Source of the DNA: Martelella lutilitoris
GTDB taxonomy: Bacteria > Pseudomonadota > Alphaproteobacteria > Rhizobiales > Rhizobiaceae
Assembly: GCF_016598595.1 (NCBI RefSeq)
Contig: NZ_CP066787.1
Location: 62,001 to 126,000 of the forward strand
Direction: 5' to 3'
DNA: 64,000 nucleotides
The notes beneath the pieces were generated by a model. The model was not told the origin of the DNA. It was given only the letters and a program-made list of their open reading frames with translations, and made no database searches. The position numbers were made by a program, and so were the translations under genes. Within the stretch, counting starts at the first letter, position 1. Each line of letters begins with the position of its first letter. This document shows, one piece after another, positions 9,411 through 18,458 of this stretch.

Positions 9411-10934
9411 ATGAACGAAGCCAATAACTCGACACGACTCAAAACCATTCTCAAAGGCTCAGCGGCAGCAGGACTTGTAGCTGCGGTCGTCTATGGAGGT
9501 ATCACTGGCTCCGCGATCAACGCTTTTGCTGATCCGGTTCAAATTGAAGCCCCGGCAGAGAACCCTGGCTTCGCCGATGTCGTCAGCGCGGTGTCGCCAG
9601 CAGTGGTGTCGGTTCGGGTCAGAGGCGAAGTCAAACAGGTTTCAGACAATCTACCTGGCTACGGTTTTGGGAATGGTCTCGACAGACTGCCCGAGAATCA
9701 TCCTCTACGGCGTTTCTTCGACCAATTTGGTGGACCAGGCTTTGCCACCCCCTATCAAGGGAAAGGCGAAGCTCCGCGAGAAGTTCACCCAATCTCACAA
9801 GGCTCGGGCTTCTTCATCTCTGACGACGGTTATGTCGTCACAAACAACCATGTCGTAGATAACGGATCTGAGTTTAGTATTCTTCTTGATGACGGGACCG
9901 AACTCGATGCGAAGCTTGTCGGCAAAGACAGCCGAACGGATTTGGCGGTACTCAAGGTCGACGACAAGCGGAATTTTACGTATGTCGATTTTGCCGAAGA
10001 CGAGGACGTGCGCGTGGGCGACTGGGTGGTCGCGGTTGGCAATCCCTTTGGACTTGGCGGTTCCGTGACCGCCGGTATCGTATCAGCACTTGGTCGCGAT
10101 ATCGGAACCGGCCCTTATGACGATTACATCCAGATCGACGCCGCAGTGAATCGTGGTAACTCCGGCGGTCCGGCATTCAATTTGAATGGAGAAGTCGTGG
10201 GCATCAACACTGCGATCTTCTCACCCTCTGGTGGCAATGTCGGAATCGCTTTCGCAATTCCAGCGTACGTGGCGCAGGACGTTGTGCAGGACCTCATCGA
10301 TGACGGCAAGGTCGAGCGCGGCTGGCTTGGCGTGCAGATCCAGCCGGTGGACGCCGAGATTGCAGAATCGCTTGGCCTTCAGGCGGACCGAGGCGCGCTT
10401 GTTGTCGAACCCATGCAAGGCTCTCCAGCGGCCAGAGCTGGTATCGAGACAGGAGATGTCATTGTAGCCTTGAATGATGAGCCGATCGAGGACGCCAGCG
10501 ATCTCTCAGTCAAGATCGCGTCCGCCGGCCCTTCAAGCAAGGTCCAGCTCTCGGTATGGAGAGACGGAGAAACGAAATCGATCGATCTAACGCTTGGGAA
10601 TCTGGCGAAAGCTGATGTCAATACAGCCGAAAGCCAGGACACGATAGCGCCGAGCACATTTCAGGCGCTGCCAAGTGTTGGACTGACGGTTGCCCCTGCC
10701 CAGGAAGGCAATGGCCTGGTGATCGCCAAAGTCGATCCAGAATCCGATGCTGCGTTGCAGGGCATCTTCGAAGGCGAACGCATCGCCTCAATCAATAACC
10801 GGAAGGTAAGCGACATTGATGATGCCAAGGCCATCTTGAACGACGTTCAAAAGTCTAACAGAGAGCACGCCCTCTTCCAGATTGAAGGGGAGCGAGGCAG
10901 CCGTTTTGTGGCCTTGCCGGTTCAGCAGAGCTAA
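9411..10934 (+). CDS. DegP/HtrA (Do family) periplasmic serine protease
   Basis: The 507-residue protein has an N-terminal signal/anchor and a trypsin-like domain with the triad His in NNHVVD (about residue 146), Asp in RTDLAVLK (about 176) and Ser in GNSGGP (about 250). Two PDZ domains follow (about 290-390 and 410-500). A Pro/Gly-rich loop with two Phe-rich stretches precedes the protease core, as in Do-type enzymes. ATG 9411 is preferred to the adjacent TTG because GGATAGGAG lies ten bases upstream. It degrades or refolds misfolded periplasmic proteins, useful under metal stress; that link is inference. Confidence 0.93.
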   Translation: MNEANNSTRLKTILKGSAAAGLVAAVVYGGITGSAINAFADPVQIEAPAENPGFADVVSAVSPAVVSVRVRGEVKQVSDNLPGYGFGNGLDRLPENHPLRRFFDQFGGPGFATPYQGKGEAPREVHPISQGSGFFISDDGYVVTNNHVVDNGSEFSILLDDGTELDAKLVGKDSRTDLAVLKVDDKRNFTYVDFAEDEDVRVGDWVVAVGNPFGLGGSVTAGIVSALGRDIGTGPYDDYIQIDAAVNRGNSGGPAFNLNGEVVGINTAIFSPSGGNVGIAFAIPAYVAQDVVQDLIDDGKVERGWLGVQIQPVDAEIAESLGLQADRGALVVEPMQGSPAARAGIETGDVIVALNDEPIEDASDLSVKIASAGPSSKVQLSVWRDGETKSIDLTLGNLAKADVNTAESQDTIAPSTFQALPSVGLTVAPAQEGNGLVIAKVDPESDAALQGIFEGERIASINNRKVSDIDDAKAILNDVQKSNREHALFQIEGERGSRFVALPVQQS

Positions 10935-10991
10935 TCATCTCCAAGCGCGATCTCTGCTGTACCTTTTGCCGTTGAGGGCAGTCATGCATGA

Positions 10992-11018
10992 GGTGTCCAC
11001 CAAAGATAGGTGGACACC
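10992..11018. terminator. Perfect 10-bp hairpin, possible terminator or insertion-sequence scrap
   Basis: GGTGTCCACC and GGTGGACACC form a perfect inverted repeat with a 7-base loop, about 60 bases after the DegP stop. No T-run follows. An ATG directly after it starts only a seven-codon basic frame, reminiscent of a decayed transposase start. It could stop DegP transcription or be the end of a lost insertion sequence. Confidence 0.4.
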
Positions 11019-11669
11019 ATGTCACGGAAGAAGGTCAGAAGCTGAATGTGAGGTGAGAGGAAAGCGCCTAGAGGACCATGTTTGACATGAAGTTCCACGG
11101 CGGCACGAGAGCCTCGATATCGCGCGCAGCAATCGCTTGCTCATTCGAATCAGTGTCTGCTAGGCGACTAGATCGGATTCTGCAGATGGCCGTGTAAATC
11201 CTCGATCGAGCCGTTCTCCTGTAATGCGGTGGCGGGTTTGCGCGTCAGCGTCATATAATAATGGGCACAGACTTCCTCGTAACAATAGGAGAGATCGGCC
11301 TTTTGCTTTCGCATAGAGGTTTCAGAGGGCGGACGACAGCCTGTTGCTGCGGTGACGGAACGACAAAAGCTCGTCTTCAGTTCAGGGCAACGCTGTTTTT
11401 TTGAATGGCGACGTAACCGACGGCGGGTGTTGCCTCGTGGAACGGAACAGCCTCGGAATGAAAGAGGCGCGTCATCGAGATGAAGGCCACTCAATGCAGC
11501 GGTGCGAGTGGAGGGTTCGGGGAGGCTCCGAGCGGCCGCCGCGTGCCAAAGCGGAGACCGTTCATCCCTTGGAACAATCACCGCATTCGTCAGTTCGAAG
11601 CTCAGGAGCCGCTCGCCGGCCACTCGCAGGTCGGCGACAAACGCAGTCTCGATGAAGTGCGAGGAAAAG
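11019..11669. other. Degenerate intergenic stretch
   Basis: About 650 bases with no recognisable intact gene. One minus frame (ATG at 11311, stop at 11168) codes about 48 residues of natural-looking composition but lacks a ribosome site and a known family. It may be the end of a decayed gene. The stretch separates DegP from a stub of glucose dehydrogenase. Confidence 0.35.
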
Positions 11670-12173
11670 ATGATAGTGAACGAGAGCACCCACCACCGCC
11701 TCAAAGATCCGGCGTACTGGTACTGCGTCAGTCTTAAGATCTTGATGACTTTGCTCGGGATCGTGTTGGGCATCGGCGGCCTCTGGCTCATCGCGCTGGG
11801 TGAGACCTGGTTCGATCTGCTTGGCGGGCTTGGTCTTGTGATCTCCGGCACGGGGATGGCCAATACGTCCAGCGCCGGCATGTGGGCCTATCTTCTTTCT
11901 TATCTGTTTACCCTCGGCTGGACGTTTTGGGGGGTCGAAACGGACTGGTCCTCGCTGGCGCCAAGGTTGGTTGCAACGATCGCGCTACAGGCTTCGGTCT
12001 TTATTTGTATTTCGTTGTCAAGATCACCCCGTGATGCACATGGTCATGGTCGAGCCGCCGCCATGGCGGCTTTCTTGGTCGTGGCGGCTGGCGGCTTTCT
12101 GCTCACGGCGTCTGAATCTCTCAGGGTGGTGGTCGGAGAGATATCTCGTTACATTGATATCCTGCCTACGTGA
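11670..12173 (+). pseudogene. N-terminal membrane domain of PQQ glucose dehydrogenase, catalytic part missing
   Basis: The 167 residues match the N-terminal five-helix membrane anchor of membrane-bound PQQ-dependent glucose/quinate dehydrogenases: GGLWLIALG, W-F-D-L-L-G-G-L-G, an Ala-Tyr-Leu-Leu helix, then W-x-V-E-T-D-W and LAPRL. These enzymes are about 800 residues long. Here the frame stops after the anchor and the periplasmic beta-propeller is absent. GAGGAA stands just before the ATG. It is either a truncated gene or a stand-alone anchor-like protein. Without the propeller it cannot oxidise sugar. Confidence 0.7.
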
Positions 12174-12349
12174 GGAGCGTCCAACTGGAAATCCTGACAC
12201 CTGATCGATCGGACCGTTTCACTTCACGATTTTGTGCCAAGCTATGGAATAGGAGGTGCCAAGACCGGATCCCTCTGGCAAGGGTTGTAATCCCGCCTCC
12301 AATGCCCAATTGGATGCTTGAACCTGAACTCGAGAGCAGGAGAAAACGC

Positions 12350-12631
12350 ATGCAGTGTCCGCTGGACGGTCAAACCCTCGTCATTGCCGAACGTAGCGGT
12401 ATAGAGATTGATTACTGCCCCAAATGCCGCGGAGTTTGGCTGGACCGTGGCGAACTGGACAAGATTATCGAACGATCGGGCCAAGCTGCGATGAAACCCC
12501 AGCGGGGGCGCGACAGTCGCGAGGCGCCTTCATTTGGGCGCGACCACGATGACGACCGAGCCAGTGACGGATCGAGGTCTTACAAAAAAAAGAAAAAGGA
12601 ATCGTTCCTCAGTGATTTGTTCGATTTTTGA
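12350..12631 (+). CDS. Zinc-ribbon (zf-TFIIB-like) protein
   Basis: This 93-residue protein starts with CPLDG, followed by Y-C-P-K-C-R-G-V-W-L-D-R-G-E-L at residues 24-38. The Cys pairs and the GVWLDRGEL helix are the hallmark of the bacterial zf-TFIIB family. The C-terminal half is charged and ends in a lysine run and FLSDLFDF. AGCAGGAG precedes the ATG. Function is unknown; it is probably cytoplasmic and zinc-binding. Confidence 0.85.
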   Translation: MQCPLDGQTLVIAERSGIEIDYCPKCRGVWLDRGELDKIIERSGQAAMKPQRGRDSREAPSFGRDHDDDRASDGSRSYKKKKKESFLSDLFDF

Positions 12632-12736
12632 CGTTGTGAAGACAATCGCTTGGGTTTGTCTGGCCGTTTCGCACGTGCCTGTTGACGTCTAAGATGTTTA
12701 CAGAACCAGAATAAGTTTTGAAAGACGAGGACTCGA

Positions 12737-13702
12737 ATGCTCCCTGATCTTGTGCTCGTTGTGGCAGGTCTCTTTCTTCTTTTCATCGGTGGTGAGGGCT
12801 TGGTGCGAGGCTCGGTAGCCATCGCCGAACGACTGGGTATATCCAAACTTTTGATTGGACTGGTCATTGTCGGGTTCGGGACATCCACGCCTGAACTGCT
12901 TGTATCGGTAAACGCTGCCCTTGATGGCGCGCCGGAAATAGCGCTCGGAAATGTGGTGGGTTCGAACATCGCCAACGTGCTGCTGATCGTAGGCATAGCG
13001 GCCGTGATCGCTCCCATAGCGAACTGGGAGCGAACAGCCGTTCGCGAGGCGGTGATTGCGTCCCTCGTAACGCTTGCCGCATTTGCGCTGGTCCAGGGCG
13101 CGGTCATCACCCGTCTGGAAGGCGGCGCAATGCTGGTTGTACTCGCTGGCTACCTTGGCGCAAGCTACTGGTTGGAACGGCGGGATCGCAAGGCAAAGGC
13201 CTTCCAGCATCAGACCGACGAATTGAAAGATATCCCCCTGACACGACCTTGGCTGGCACCGGTCTTGGCAATCGGTGGAATAGCTGCGCTGGTATTCGGA
13301 GCTGACTTGTTGGTCGAAGGAGCTGTCAACATTGCTCGTGATTTCGGTGTGCCGGATGCGGTCATCGGGCTGTCACTCGTCGCCATCGGAACCTCCCTGC
13401 CGGAACTCGCCACGGCCGTCGTCGCCGCTGTCCGACGTCATTCCGATGTGGTTCTGGGCAATGTGATAGGTTCGAACATTTTCAACATCCTCGCAATCCT
13501 TGGCGTAACAGTACTGATACATCCAATCGAGGTTGCAGCGCGGTTTCGCCAGATCGACGCGCCGGTGATGCTTGGAGCCGCGTTGTTGCTGCTGACGCTG
13601 CTGTTTGCGGCCAAATCCATCGGGCGGATATGGGGTGTGCTCATGCTGGCTCTCTATGCGGCCTACATGATATTCCTGTTCTCCAACGGCCTATCGGCTT
13701 AA
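12737..13702 (+). CDS. Calcium/sodium antiporter, CaCA family (YrbG-like)
   Basis: The 321-residue protein has about ten membrane helices in two homologous halves. Each half holds an alpha-repeat: GFGTSTPEL with GNVVGSNIANV in the first (about residues 47-83) and AIGTSLPEL with GNVIGSNIFNI in the second (about 216-255). These repeats form the ion-binding site of Na+/Ca2+ exchangers. It would exchange Ca2+ for Na+ across the inner membrane. The only hydrophilic loop is in the middle (about residues 140-170). Confidence 0.92.
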   Translation: MLPDLVLVVAGLFLLFIGGEGLVRGSVAIAERLGISKLLIGLVIVGFGTSTPELLVSVNAALDGAPEIALGNVVGSNIANVLLIVGIAAVIAPIANWERTAVREAVIASLVTLAAFALVQGAVITRLEGGAMLVVLAGYLGASYWLERRDRKAKAFQHQTDELKDIPLTRPWLAPVLAIGGIAALVFGADLLVEGAVNIARDFGVPDAVIGLSLVAIGTSLPELATAVVAAVRRHSDVVLGNVIGSNIFNILAILGVTVLIHPIEVAARFRQIDAPVMLGAALLLLTLLFAAKSIGRIWGVLMLALYAAYMIFLFSNGLSA

Positions 13703-13808
13703 GCATGAAGATTGGAATTGTTTTTGGGACTGAAATGATCGGACTTGAGACGGTAAAGGTTCCGATTGCCCGTGTTATGTCCGAGGCAACCCGCAGAAGC
13801 TCTTGAGC

Positions 13809-15245
13809 ATGTCTATTCTTGTCACATCACCCATCGGGCCTATCCTTTTCCTTGATGGTGTGCGGGAGGGGCGATTAAGCCTTTCGGCCCTTTTCATTGC
13901 CGCACGGGGTTATGTGCCGCCACCGATCATTCTCGGAGATGCCGAGGTCCATGCAATGGCTTTGGCGGAGTATGATCATGCGATCGCTTGGAGGGCGCGG
14001 TTCTCACTACCGGCCGATCGGACCTCCGCCTACGCCTGGGATGGCGTGAGCTATGAGGTCGCCGGCGATCTCACGGGTGATATTCGTCTGGCTTATGTCT
14101 CGTGCAATGGCGAAGAAATAGCCGACATGGAACGTGAGGGCTCAGAGCGCAACGCCATGTGGGCGCGCCTGCGCGAAAGCTATCAGGCCAAGCCCTTCGC
14201 GCTCATGCTTCACGGCGGTGATCAGGTCTATGCCGACGAGATCACGCTCGGTCACAGGTTGAGCCATGATTGGCCCGACCGCAAACCGGACGATCCGTCA
14301 CCTCCGGAGTTGGCCGATTTGCGACACCATCTCCGCGAGGGTTTCTTCGCTCGATATGCCGCGATTTATTCAACACCTGAGCTTGCGTGGCTGGCCGCTC
14401 GAGCACCCTCGCTCATGCAGTGGGACGATCACGACATCTGCGACGGGTGGGGATCGTTGCATCACTCCCTGACAGAATCTCAGGTGGGCCAGACGGTTTT
14501 TTCAGTCGCGCGGGAGAGCTTTCTGATCTTCCAGCAAGCGGCCAGGGAGGGTGACCTGCCGTTCCGGTTCGCGGACCGCTCGGGGCGACATCTCGGTTGG
14601 GGCATTTCCGCGCCCGGACTGCGCATTCTCGCTCCGGATCTGCGTTCGGAGCGGACGCGAGACCAGATCATGGGGACTGGTGGTTGGGCAATGATGACGG
14701 CAGAAGCTTTGCGCAAGATGGAAGGGCACACGTTGCTGATGTCGAGCGTCCCATTGCTCGGGCCGAGGCTGTCACTGCTTGAGGCTCTGATGGCCGTCAT
14801 TCCGCGGATGCAGAAATACGAGGACGACTTGCGAGACCAGTGGCAAAGCCGTGCGCATCGCGAGGAATGGCAGCGGATGCTAAAGCTCGTGATCCAGATA
14901 GGTCAACGTGACGGCCATCAACTGACCGCGATCTCAGGAGAAATTCACCTTGCCGCCCGTGCCGTTATGGACTTAGGACACGGCCTTCATCTCAATCAGC
15001 TTGTCGCGTCAGGCATTGCACATCGTGCGCCGCCCAAGGCTTGGGCTCGCTTCCTTGGCGCTCTCGCATCGCTCGGCGAGCAACCGCTTCCTGAGCATCC
15101 TATCCGAATCAATACGGTGCCTGGTCAAAGCGAGCGCTACACAGCCGAACGCAACTATTTGCTCCTTGAGCGATCATCCGGGACCTGGTCAGCGCGCTGG
15201 GACCTGGAAACGAGTGGTATGACTAAGTCGCTTGCACTCTACTGA
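13809..15245 (+). CDS. PhoD-like metallophosphatase
   Basis: The 478-residue protein has metal-site motifs GGDQVYADE (about residue 137), WDDHDICDGWGS (about 205) and SGEIHLA (about 379). These are typical of the cytoplasmic branch of PhoD-like phosphatases/phosphodiesterases. No signal peptide or Tat motif is present, unlike secreted PhoD, so it probably acts in the cytoplasm. ATG 13809 is two codons after an in-frame TTG. It lies alone, convergent with the DotB operon. Confidence 0.8.
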   Translation: MSILVTSPIGPILFLDGVREGRLSLSALFIAARGYVPPPIILGDAEVHAMALAEYDHAIAWRARFSLPADRTSAYAWDGVSYEVAGDLTGDIRLAYVSCNGEEIADMEREGSERNAMWARLRESYQAKPFALMLHGGDQVYADEITLGHRLSHDWPDRKPDDPSPPELADLRHHLREGFFARYAAIYSTPELAWLAARAPSLMQWDDHDICDGWGSLHHSLTESQVGQTVFSVARESFLIFQQAAREGDLPFRFADRSGRHLGWGISAPGLRILAPDLRSERTRDQIMGTGGWAMMTAEALRKMEGHTLLMSSVPLLGPRLSLLEALMAVIPRMQKYEDDLRDQWQSRAHREEWQRMLKLVIQIGQRDGHQLTAISGEIHLAARAVMDLGHGLHLNQLVASGIAHRAPPKAWARFLGALASLGEQPLPEHPIRINTVPGQSERYTAERNYLLLERSSGTWSARWDLETSGMTKSLALY

Positions 15246-15375
15246 CTCTAAATCATGGTGTATTTGGTTTTCATGTCGATGTCGCGCAAGTATCTGCGGG
15301 TCGGTCATGCTCTGGCGGAGCGGCAGGCCTTTGGTCGGAAAGACATCCACCCGCAGGCGAAGGCGGATGCTTACC

Positions 15376-15681
15376 CTAAATGATAAAGTATCGATGCACG
15401 ACGTAAGCCAGCTTCCAAAGCGACAGGATCGCCGCCGAGGCGAGAGCGATCAAAGCCAGCATTAACCAGTCGTGGGCAACGATGGCATTCTCGACAACAT
15501 TCAAAAGCTTCAGGAACAACAGGCCGAAGGACAGAAACATGCTCGCGATCACAGCGATAGCCGGCACGCAAAGAAGAAAGACGATCGGCCAGTTGACCAC
15601 TATGCGAACGATCCGCTCCCCGAAGCTTGCCTCGTAGCTTTTTTTGTCCCTGACGGGTCGAAGGTATTTAGGGACCAGCAT
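15376..15681 (-). CDS. Small membrane protein at the end of the dotDCB operon
   Basis: The 101-residue protein has a basic N-terminus and two or three membrane segments (about residues 30-60 and 70-90). AAGGAG stands just before its ATG, 26 bases after the DotB stop. In IncI plasmids and Legionella the gene after DotB is the small membrane protein TraK/IcmT. The position and topology fit that slot, but I see no IcmT residue signature. Treat it as a positional candidate only. Confidence 0.6.
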   Translation of the reverse strand: MLVPKYLRPVRDKKSYEASFGERIVRIVVNWPIVFLLCVPAIAVIASMFLSFGLLFLKLLNVVENAIVAHDWLMLALIALASAAILSLWKLAYVVHRYFII

Positions 15682-15707
15682 TTTTTCTCCTTCATGATCA
15701 GCGGCCG

Positions 15708-16916
15708 TCAGTGGCGCGGCAGCAATCGCCTGACGTCGTCATACGAAACTTTGCCCTCATCAACCTTCTGTTGGGCCGCATCATGCATGGAGCGGGCAAG
15801 AACACGGTCGGCCGACTCAAGCATCAGGCGGCTCACGACCTTCGGCCAATCCCCGATAGGCGCGGAAACAAACTGATCGCGCACATAGTCATCAAACAAC
15901 AGATACTCGCGCAGCGGCACGCGGCCGCGATGGTCGCTTGTGCGGACCAGGTGCTGAACGACGAAGAGCTGGAGCGACGTGATCAGGTCGAACGCGCGTG
16001 CATCGCGTTCTTCGGCCGGGAAGTTCACGACCATGCGCCGCAAGCCTTCCGCGACCGATCCGGCATGCGTGGTGGTGTAAACCAAGTGGCCGGTCAGACT
16101 GGCTTCCAGGCAACCCTCGAGGGAGGCTTTGTCGCGGGCCTCTCCCAGCGAAATAATATCAGGCGCACAGCGCAGTGCCGCCCACACTCCGTCGCCGAAC
16201 GACGGCAGGTTGCGCCCTTCGCCGATCTCCGACTGCTCAATGGAAGACGCGCAGTCGCTATGATCTGTCAGCACGTCGGAATAGGTGAACTCGATAGGCG
16301 CCTGCAGATCGACGATCGCTTTCGGATCGGCCGTGTTCTCAAGATGAAAGCGCGTGATCCCGGCAAGCGTCGTGGACTTTCCCTGGCCGGTCGCCCCGGC
16401 GACCACGACAATGCCATTCTGAGGCGACATGTACGGGCGCACTTCAGTGTCGAGACCGACATCATCGATCGTCGGCGTCTTTGTCGGCAGCGGCCGCATC
16501 GTCATGGAAATGCCGTCGCCGGCACCTTTCATCACGCCCTTGGCGTTCACGCGGAAACGCTGACGTCGGTGGCGATCGATCGGCACCTCGAACGAGAAGT
16601 CCAGCGGCCGCCCTTGACGCAGAATGCTGAAGGCATCTTCCGACCGCCACATATGGCTCAGGATACTCAGGACCTCGGAGGCGTTCAGGGGCCTTGCCGT
16701 CGCAAAATGCTGGGTGCCGTGCATCTTGATCCGGATACGACTGTCGGTCTGTATCCGGATGTCCGACGCCCCTTTGATGGAGGCCCCGACCAGCAACTGT
16801 TGAAACGGGTCCATGTCGCCGTCAAAACGCAACGGCTCATGGTTCAGGACGCGAGCATAGGGCTCCTTCGGATCATAGGCGTCTTCCATCAAATTCGAGA
16901 GATCAACCGCCGGCAT
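15708..16916 (-). CDS. DotB/TraJ-type secretion ATPase
   Basis: The protein has 402 residues from the ATG overlapping the DotC stop (TAATG); a start 13 codons further up is possible but lies inside dotC. The N-terminal domain has the ASDIR-Q motif (about residue 51) of VirB11/PilT-like ATPases. Walker A is GATGQGKST (about residue 174), followed by an Asp box, a SLGEARD Walker B-type segment and a TTTHA His box. As a hexameric inner-membrane-associated ATPase it would power substrate transfer in the Dot/Icm-like channel. It is co-transcribed with dotD and dotC. Confidence 0.9.
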   Translation of the reverse strand: MPAVDLSNLMEDAYDPKEPYARVLNHEPLRFDGDMDPFQQLLVGASIKGASDIRIQTDSRIRIKMHGTQHFATARPLNASEVLSILSHMWRSEDAFSILRQGRPLDFSFEVPIDRHRRQRFRVNAKGVMKGAGDGISMTMRPLPTKTPTIDDVGLDTEVRPYMSPQNGIVVVAGATGQGKSTTLAGITRFHLENTADPKAIVDLQAPIEFTYSDVLTDHSDCASSIEQSEIGEGRNLPSFGDGVWAALRCAPDIISLGEARDKASLEGCLEASLTGHLVYTTTHAGSVAEGLRRMVVNFPAEERDARAFDLITSLQLFVVQHLVRTSDHRGRVPLREYLLFDDYVRDQFVSAPIGDWPKVVSRLMLESADRVLARSMHDAAQQKVDEGKVSYDDVRRLLPRH

Positions 16917-17830
16917 TACTTGGCCACCTGAAAACGTCTCTGGATTGGCTTCCATCGGGCAGGGTTCTTGACGAACCGGGCGGCATCGTCGATCTCGACA
17001 CGGCGCTCCCCGATATAGAGCTCGTCGACATCACCGGCCGCGCGCGTCTCGCTCGACTTCAGCACGAGGTTGGTAATAAGGCCGGCTTCCACCGCCTTGC
17101 GATACTCGACCATGCCGAGATAGTCGCGCCGCAACAGGTTCATGTTTTCCTGCAAAGCAGCGTCGGCCTGCTGCTCGCCCTGTGACCAGCCTTCATCGAG
17201 ATACTGCGACCAGACTTTGGTTTCATCGTCATCCTGGGGCAATAGGCGATCGTCAGGCTCACGCGGCGTATCGAGCGGGAGCACAAGATAGTCGCGCCAG
17301 GTCGGCAGAATGGCGACCAGTCGGCCTGGCTCCTCGATGCGGTAGTATTCGTCGGCGGCAACGCTCTTGCGGCCATTGTCAGTGACGTTGATCGCCGCCG
17401 TGGCGCGGGTGATCACCGGCGGCAACACGTAGCCTGTTTCCCGCGGCGCCTTGAATGCGACCCGGTTGAAATTGAAGGTTTCAGAGAGTTTGATCGATTC
17501 ACGCTCCAGATCATTCATGATCTCCCAGCTGCGCCGCTCAAATCCTGCTTGTGCCCCATAGGCAAGGGCTGCGTCCCGAAGGACCGAATAGCGCTGCTCC
17601 TCAACCTCGGTCCCACCAAGCTTTCCGCGTTTGGCCCGGGAAGCAAACTGCTTGTAGGACAAGGGCGCATATCGCGGACTGGTAAGGTCGTCAGGGCCGC
17701 CGAGCTGCGGGATGGGCGGCGGTTCCGGGGTTTCGTCCTTCATTGTTGCGCATGAAGACAAAAACGCGGCCATAAGAATGCCTGTCAGCGTCATGGCACG
17801 AAGGCGACGGTGAGAAAGGGTCTGGCTCAC
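16916..17830 (-). CDS. DotC/TraI family outer-membrane lipoprotein
   Basis: The 304-residue protein has a lipoprotein signal with LSSC lipobox (Cys about 27). The start is a GTG overlapping the DotD stop by four bases. The middle contains the DotC-typical sequence Y-Y-R-I-E-E-P-G-R-L followed by PTWRDYL (about residues 162-182). The C-terminal part ends with the RRVEIDDAARF segment seen in this family. DotC and DotD lipoproteins bring DotH to the outer membrane to form the core complex. Confidence 0.88.
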   Translation of the reverse strand: MSQTLSHRRLRAMTLTGILMAAFLSSCATMKDETPEPPPIPQLGGPDDLTSPRYAPLSYKQFASRAKRGKLGGTEVEEQRYSVLRDAALAYGAQAGFERRSWEIMNDLERESIKLSETFNFNRVAFKAPRETGYVLPPVITRATAAINVTDNGRKSVAADEYYRIEEPGRLVAILPTWRDYLVLPLDTPREPDDRLLPQDDDETKVWSQYLDEGWSQGEQQADAALQENMNLLRRDYLGMVEYRKAVEAGLITNLVLKSSETRAAGDVDELYIGERRVEIDDAARFVKNPARWKPIQRRFQVAK

Positions 17831-18330
17831 GGCTTGAGGTCCTCCTGATGCGGGATCGGGCTTTGCTCAGGGCGAGCGTAATAGATTGTCATGTGTCTGG
17901 CGCCTTGATCGATCACGAGGCGCGCACGTCCCTTCGCCTGCCCATAGGCTTCCCGAAGCAATCCCAAGGCCGTCAGATTGTAGAAATTGGTCGAGATCAA
18001 AATCGGAGCGCCGGACTTTTCCCCGGACGCCGACACGCTGTAGTCCACTTCGCTGGCAACCCGCGTTGTCAGCTCATCCAACGTTCCCTGCCATTCGGCA
18101 TCAACGATCTTCATAATCGGGTCTTGGGCAATCCCCGGATTGCGCACCTCAACCGTATTCGTAGCACGCGCTTCCAGGACATTTTGATAGAGCGCTGCAT
18201 CGTTCAACTCGCTTCGAACGAGATGGACTTGATTGTCGATGTAATTGATCGTAGGGGAATCCGACGGAACGTCTCTTGTGCTGGTACAGCCAGCGAGCAC
18301 AGCCAGTGCCAGGCTGATCGCGATGCGCAT
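17827..18330 (-). CDS. DotD/TraH family outer-membrane lipoprotein
   Basis: The protein has 167 residues, with lipobox LAGC at Cys 15. The mature part has the DotD-like domain, which resembles secretin N-domains (strands around residues 90-160). It opens the operon dotD-dotC-dotB, with four-base overlaps between dotD and dotC. AGAGG lies before the ATG. Together with DotC it forms the outer-membrane part of the channel. The DotD call depends partly on the firm DotC and DotB neighbours. Confidence 0.8.
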   Translation of the reverse strand: MRIAISLALAVLAGCTSTRDVPSDSPTINYIDNQVHLVRSELNDAALYQNVLEARATNTVEVRNPGIAQDPIMKIVDAEWQGTLDELTTRVASEVDYSVSASGEKSGAPILISTNFYNLTALGLLREAYGQAKGRARLVIDQGARHMTIYYARPEQSPIPHQEDLKP

Positions 18331-18353
18331 AGGGAAACCTCTTGCGGTGCGGA

Positions 18354-18379
18354 AATTGCAGCGTATTACATCTGCAATT
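18354..18379. promoter_or_regulatory. Inverted repeat in front of the dotDCB operon
   Basis: AATTGCAG and CTGCAATT are separated by 10 bases, 24-49 bases upstream of the DotD start. On the minus strand the spacer contains TGTAATAC, a possible -10 element. This suggests an operator for the operon. The binding protein is unknown; the ribbon-helix-helix protein at 6235 is one candidate by inference only. Confidence 0.45.
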
Positions 18380-18458
18380 CACCACAATGGCCGCCTTGAT
18401 GCAACATCCAAGAGAACAAAAGGGCGTTCAGTCACCATTCTTGCCGATTTTGGAGCGC

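Noticed and set aside
15711..16931. Plus-strand open frame of about 400 codons opposite dotB
   Set aside because: Shadow of the DotB ATPase, which has Walker A and His box in the minus frame.
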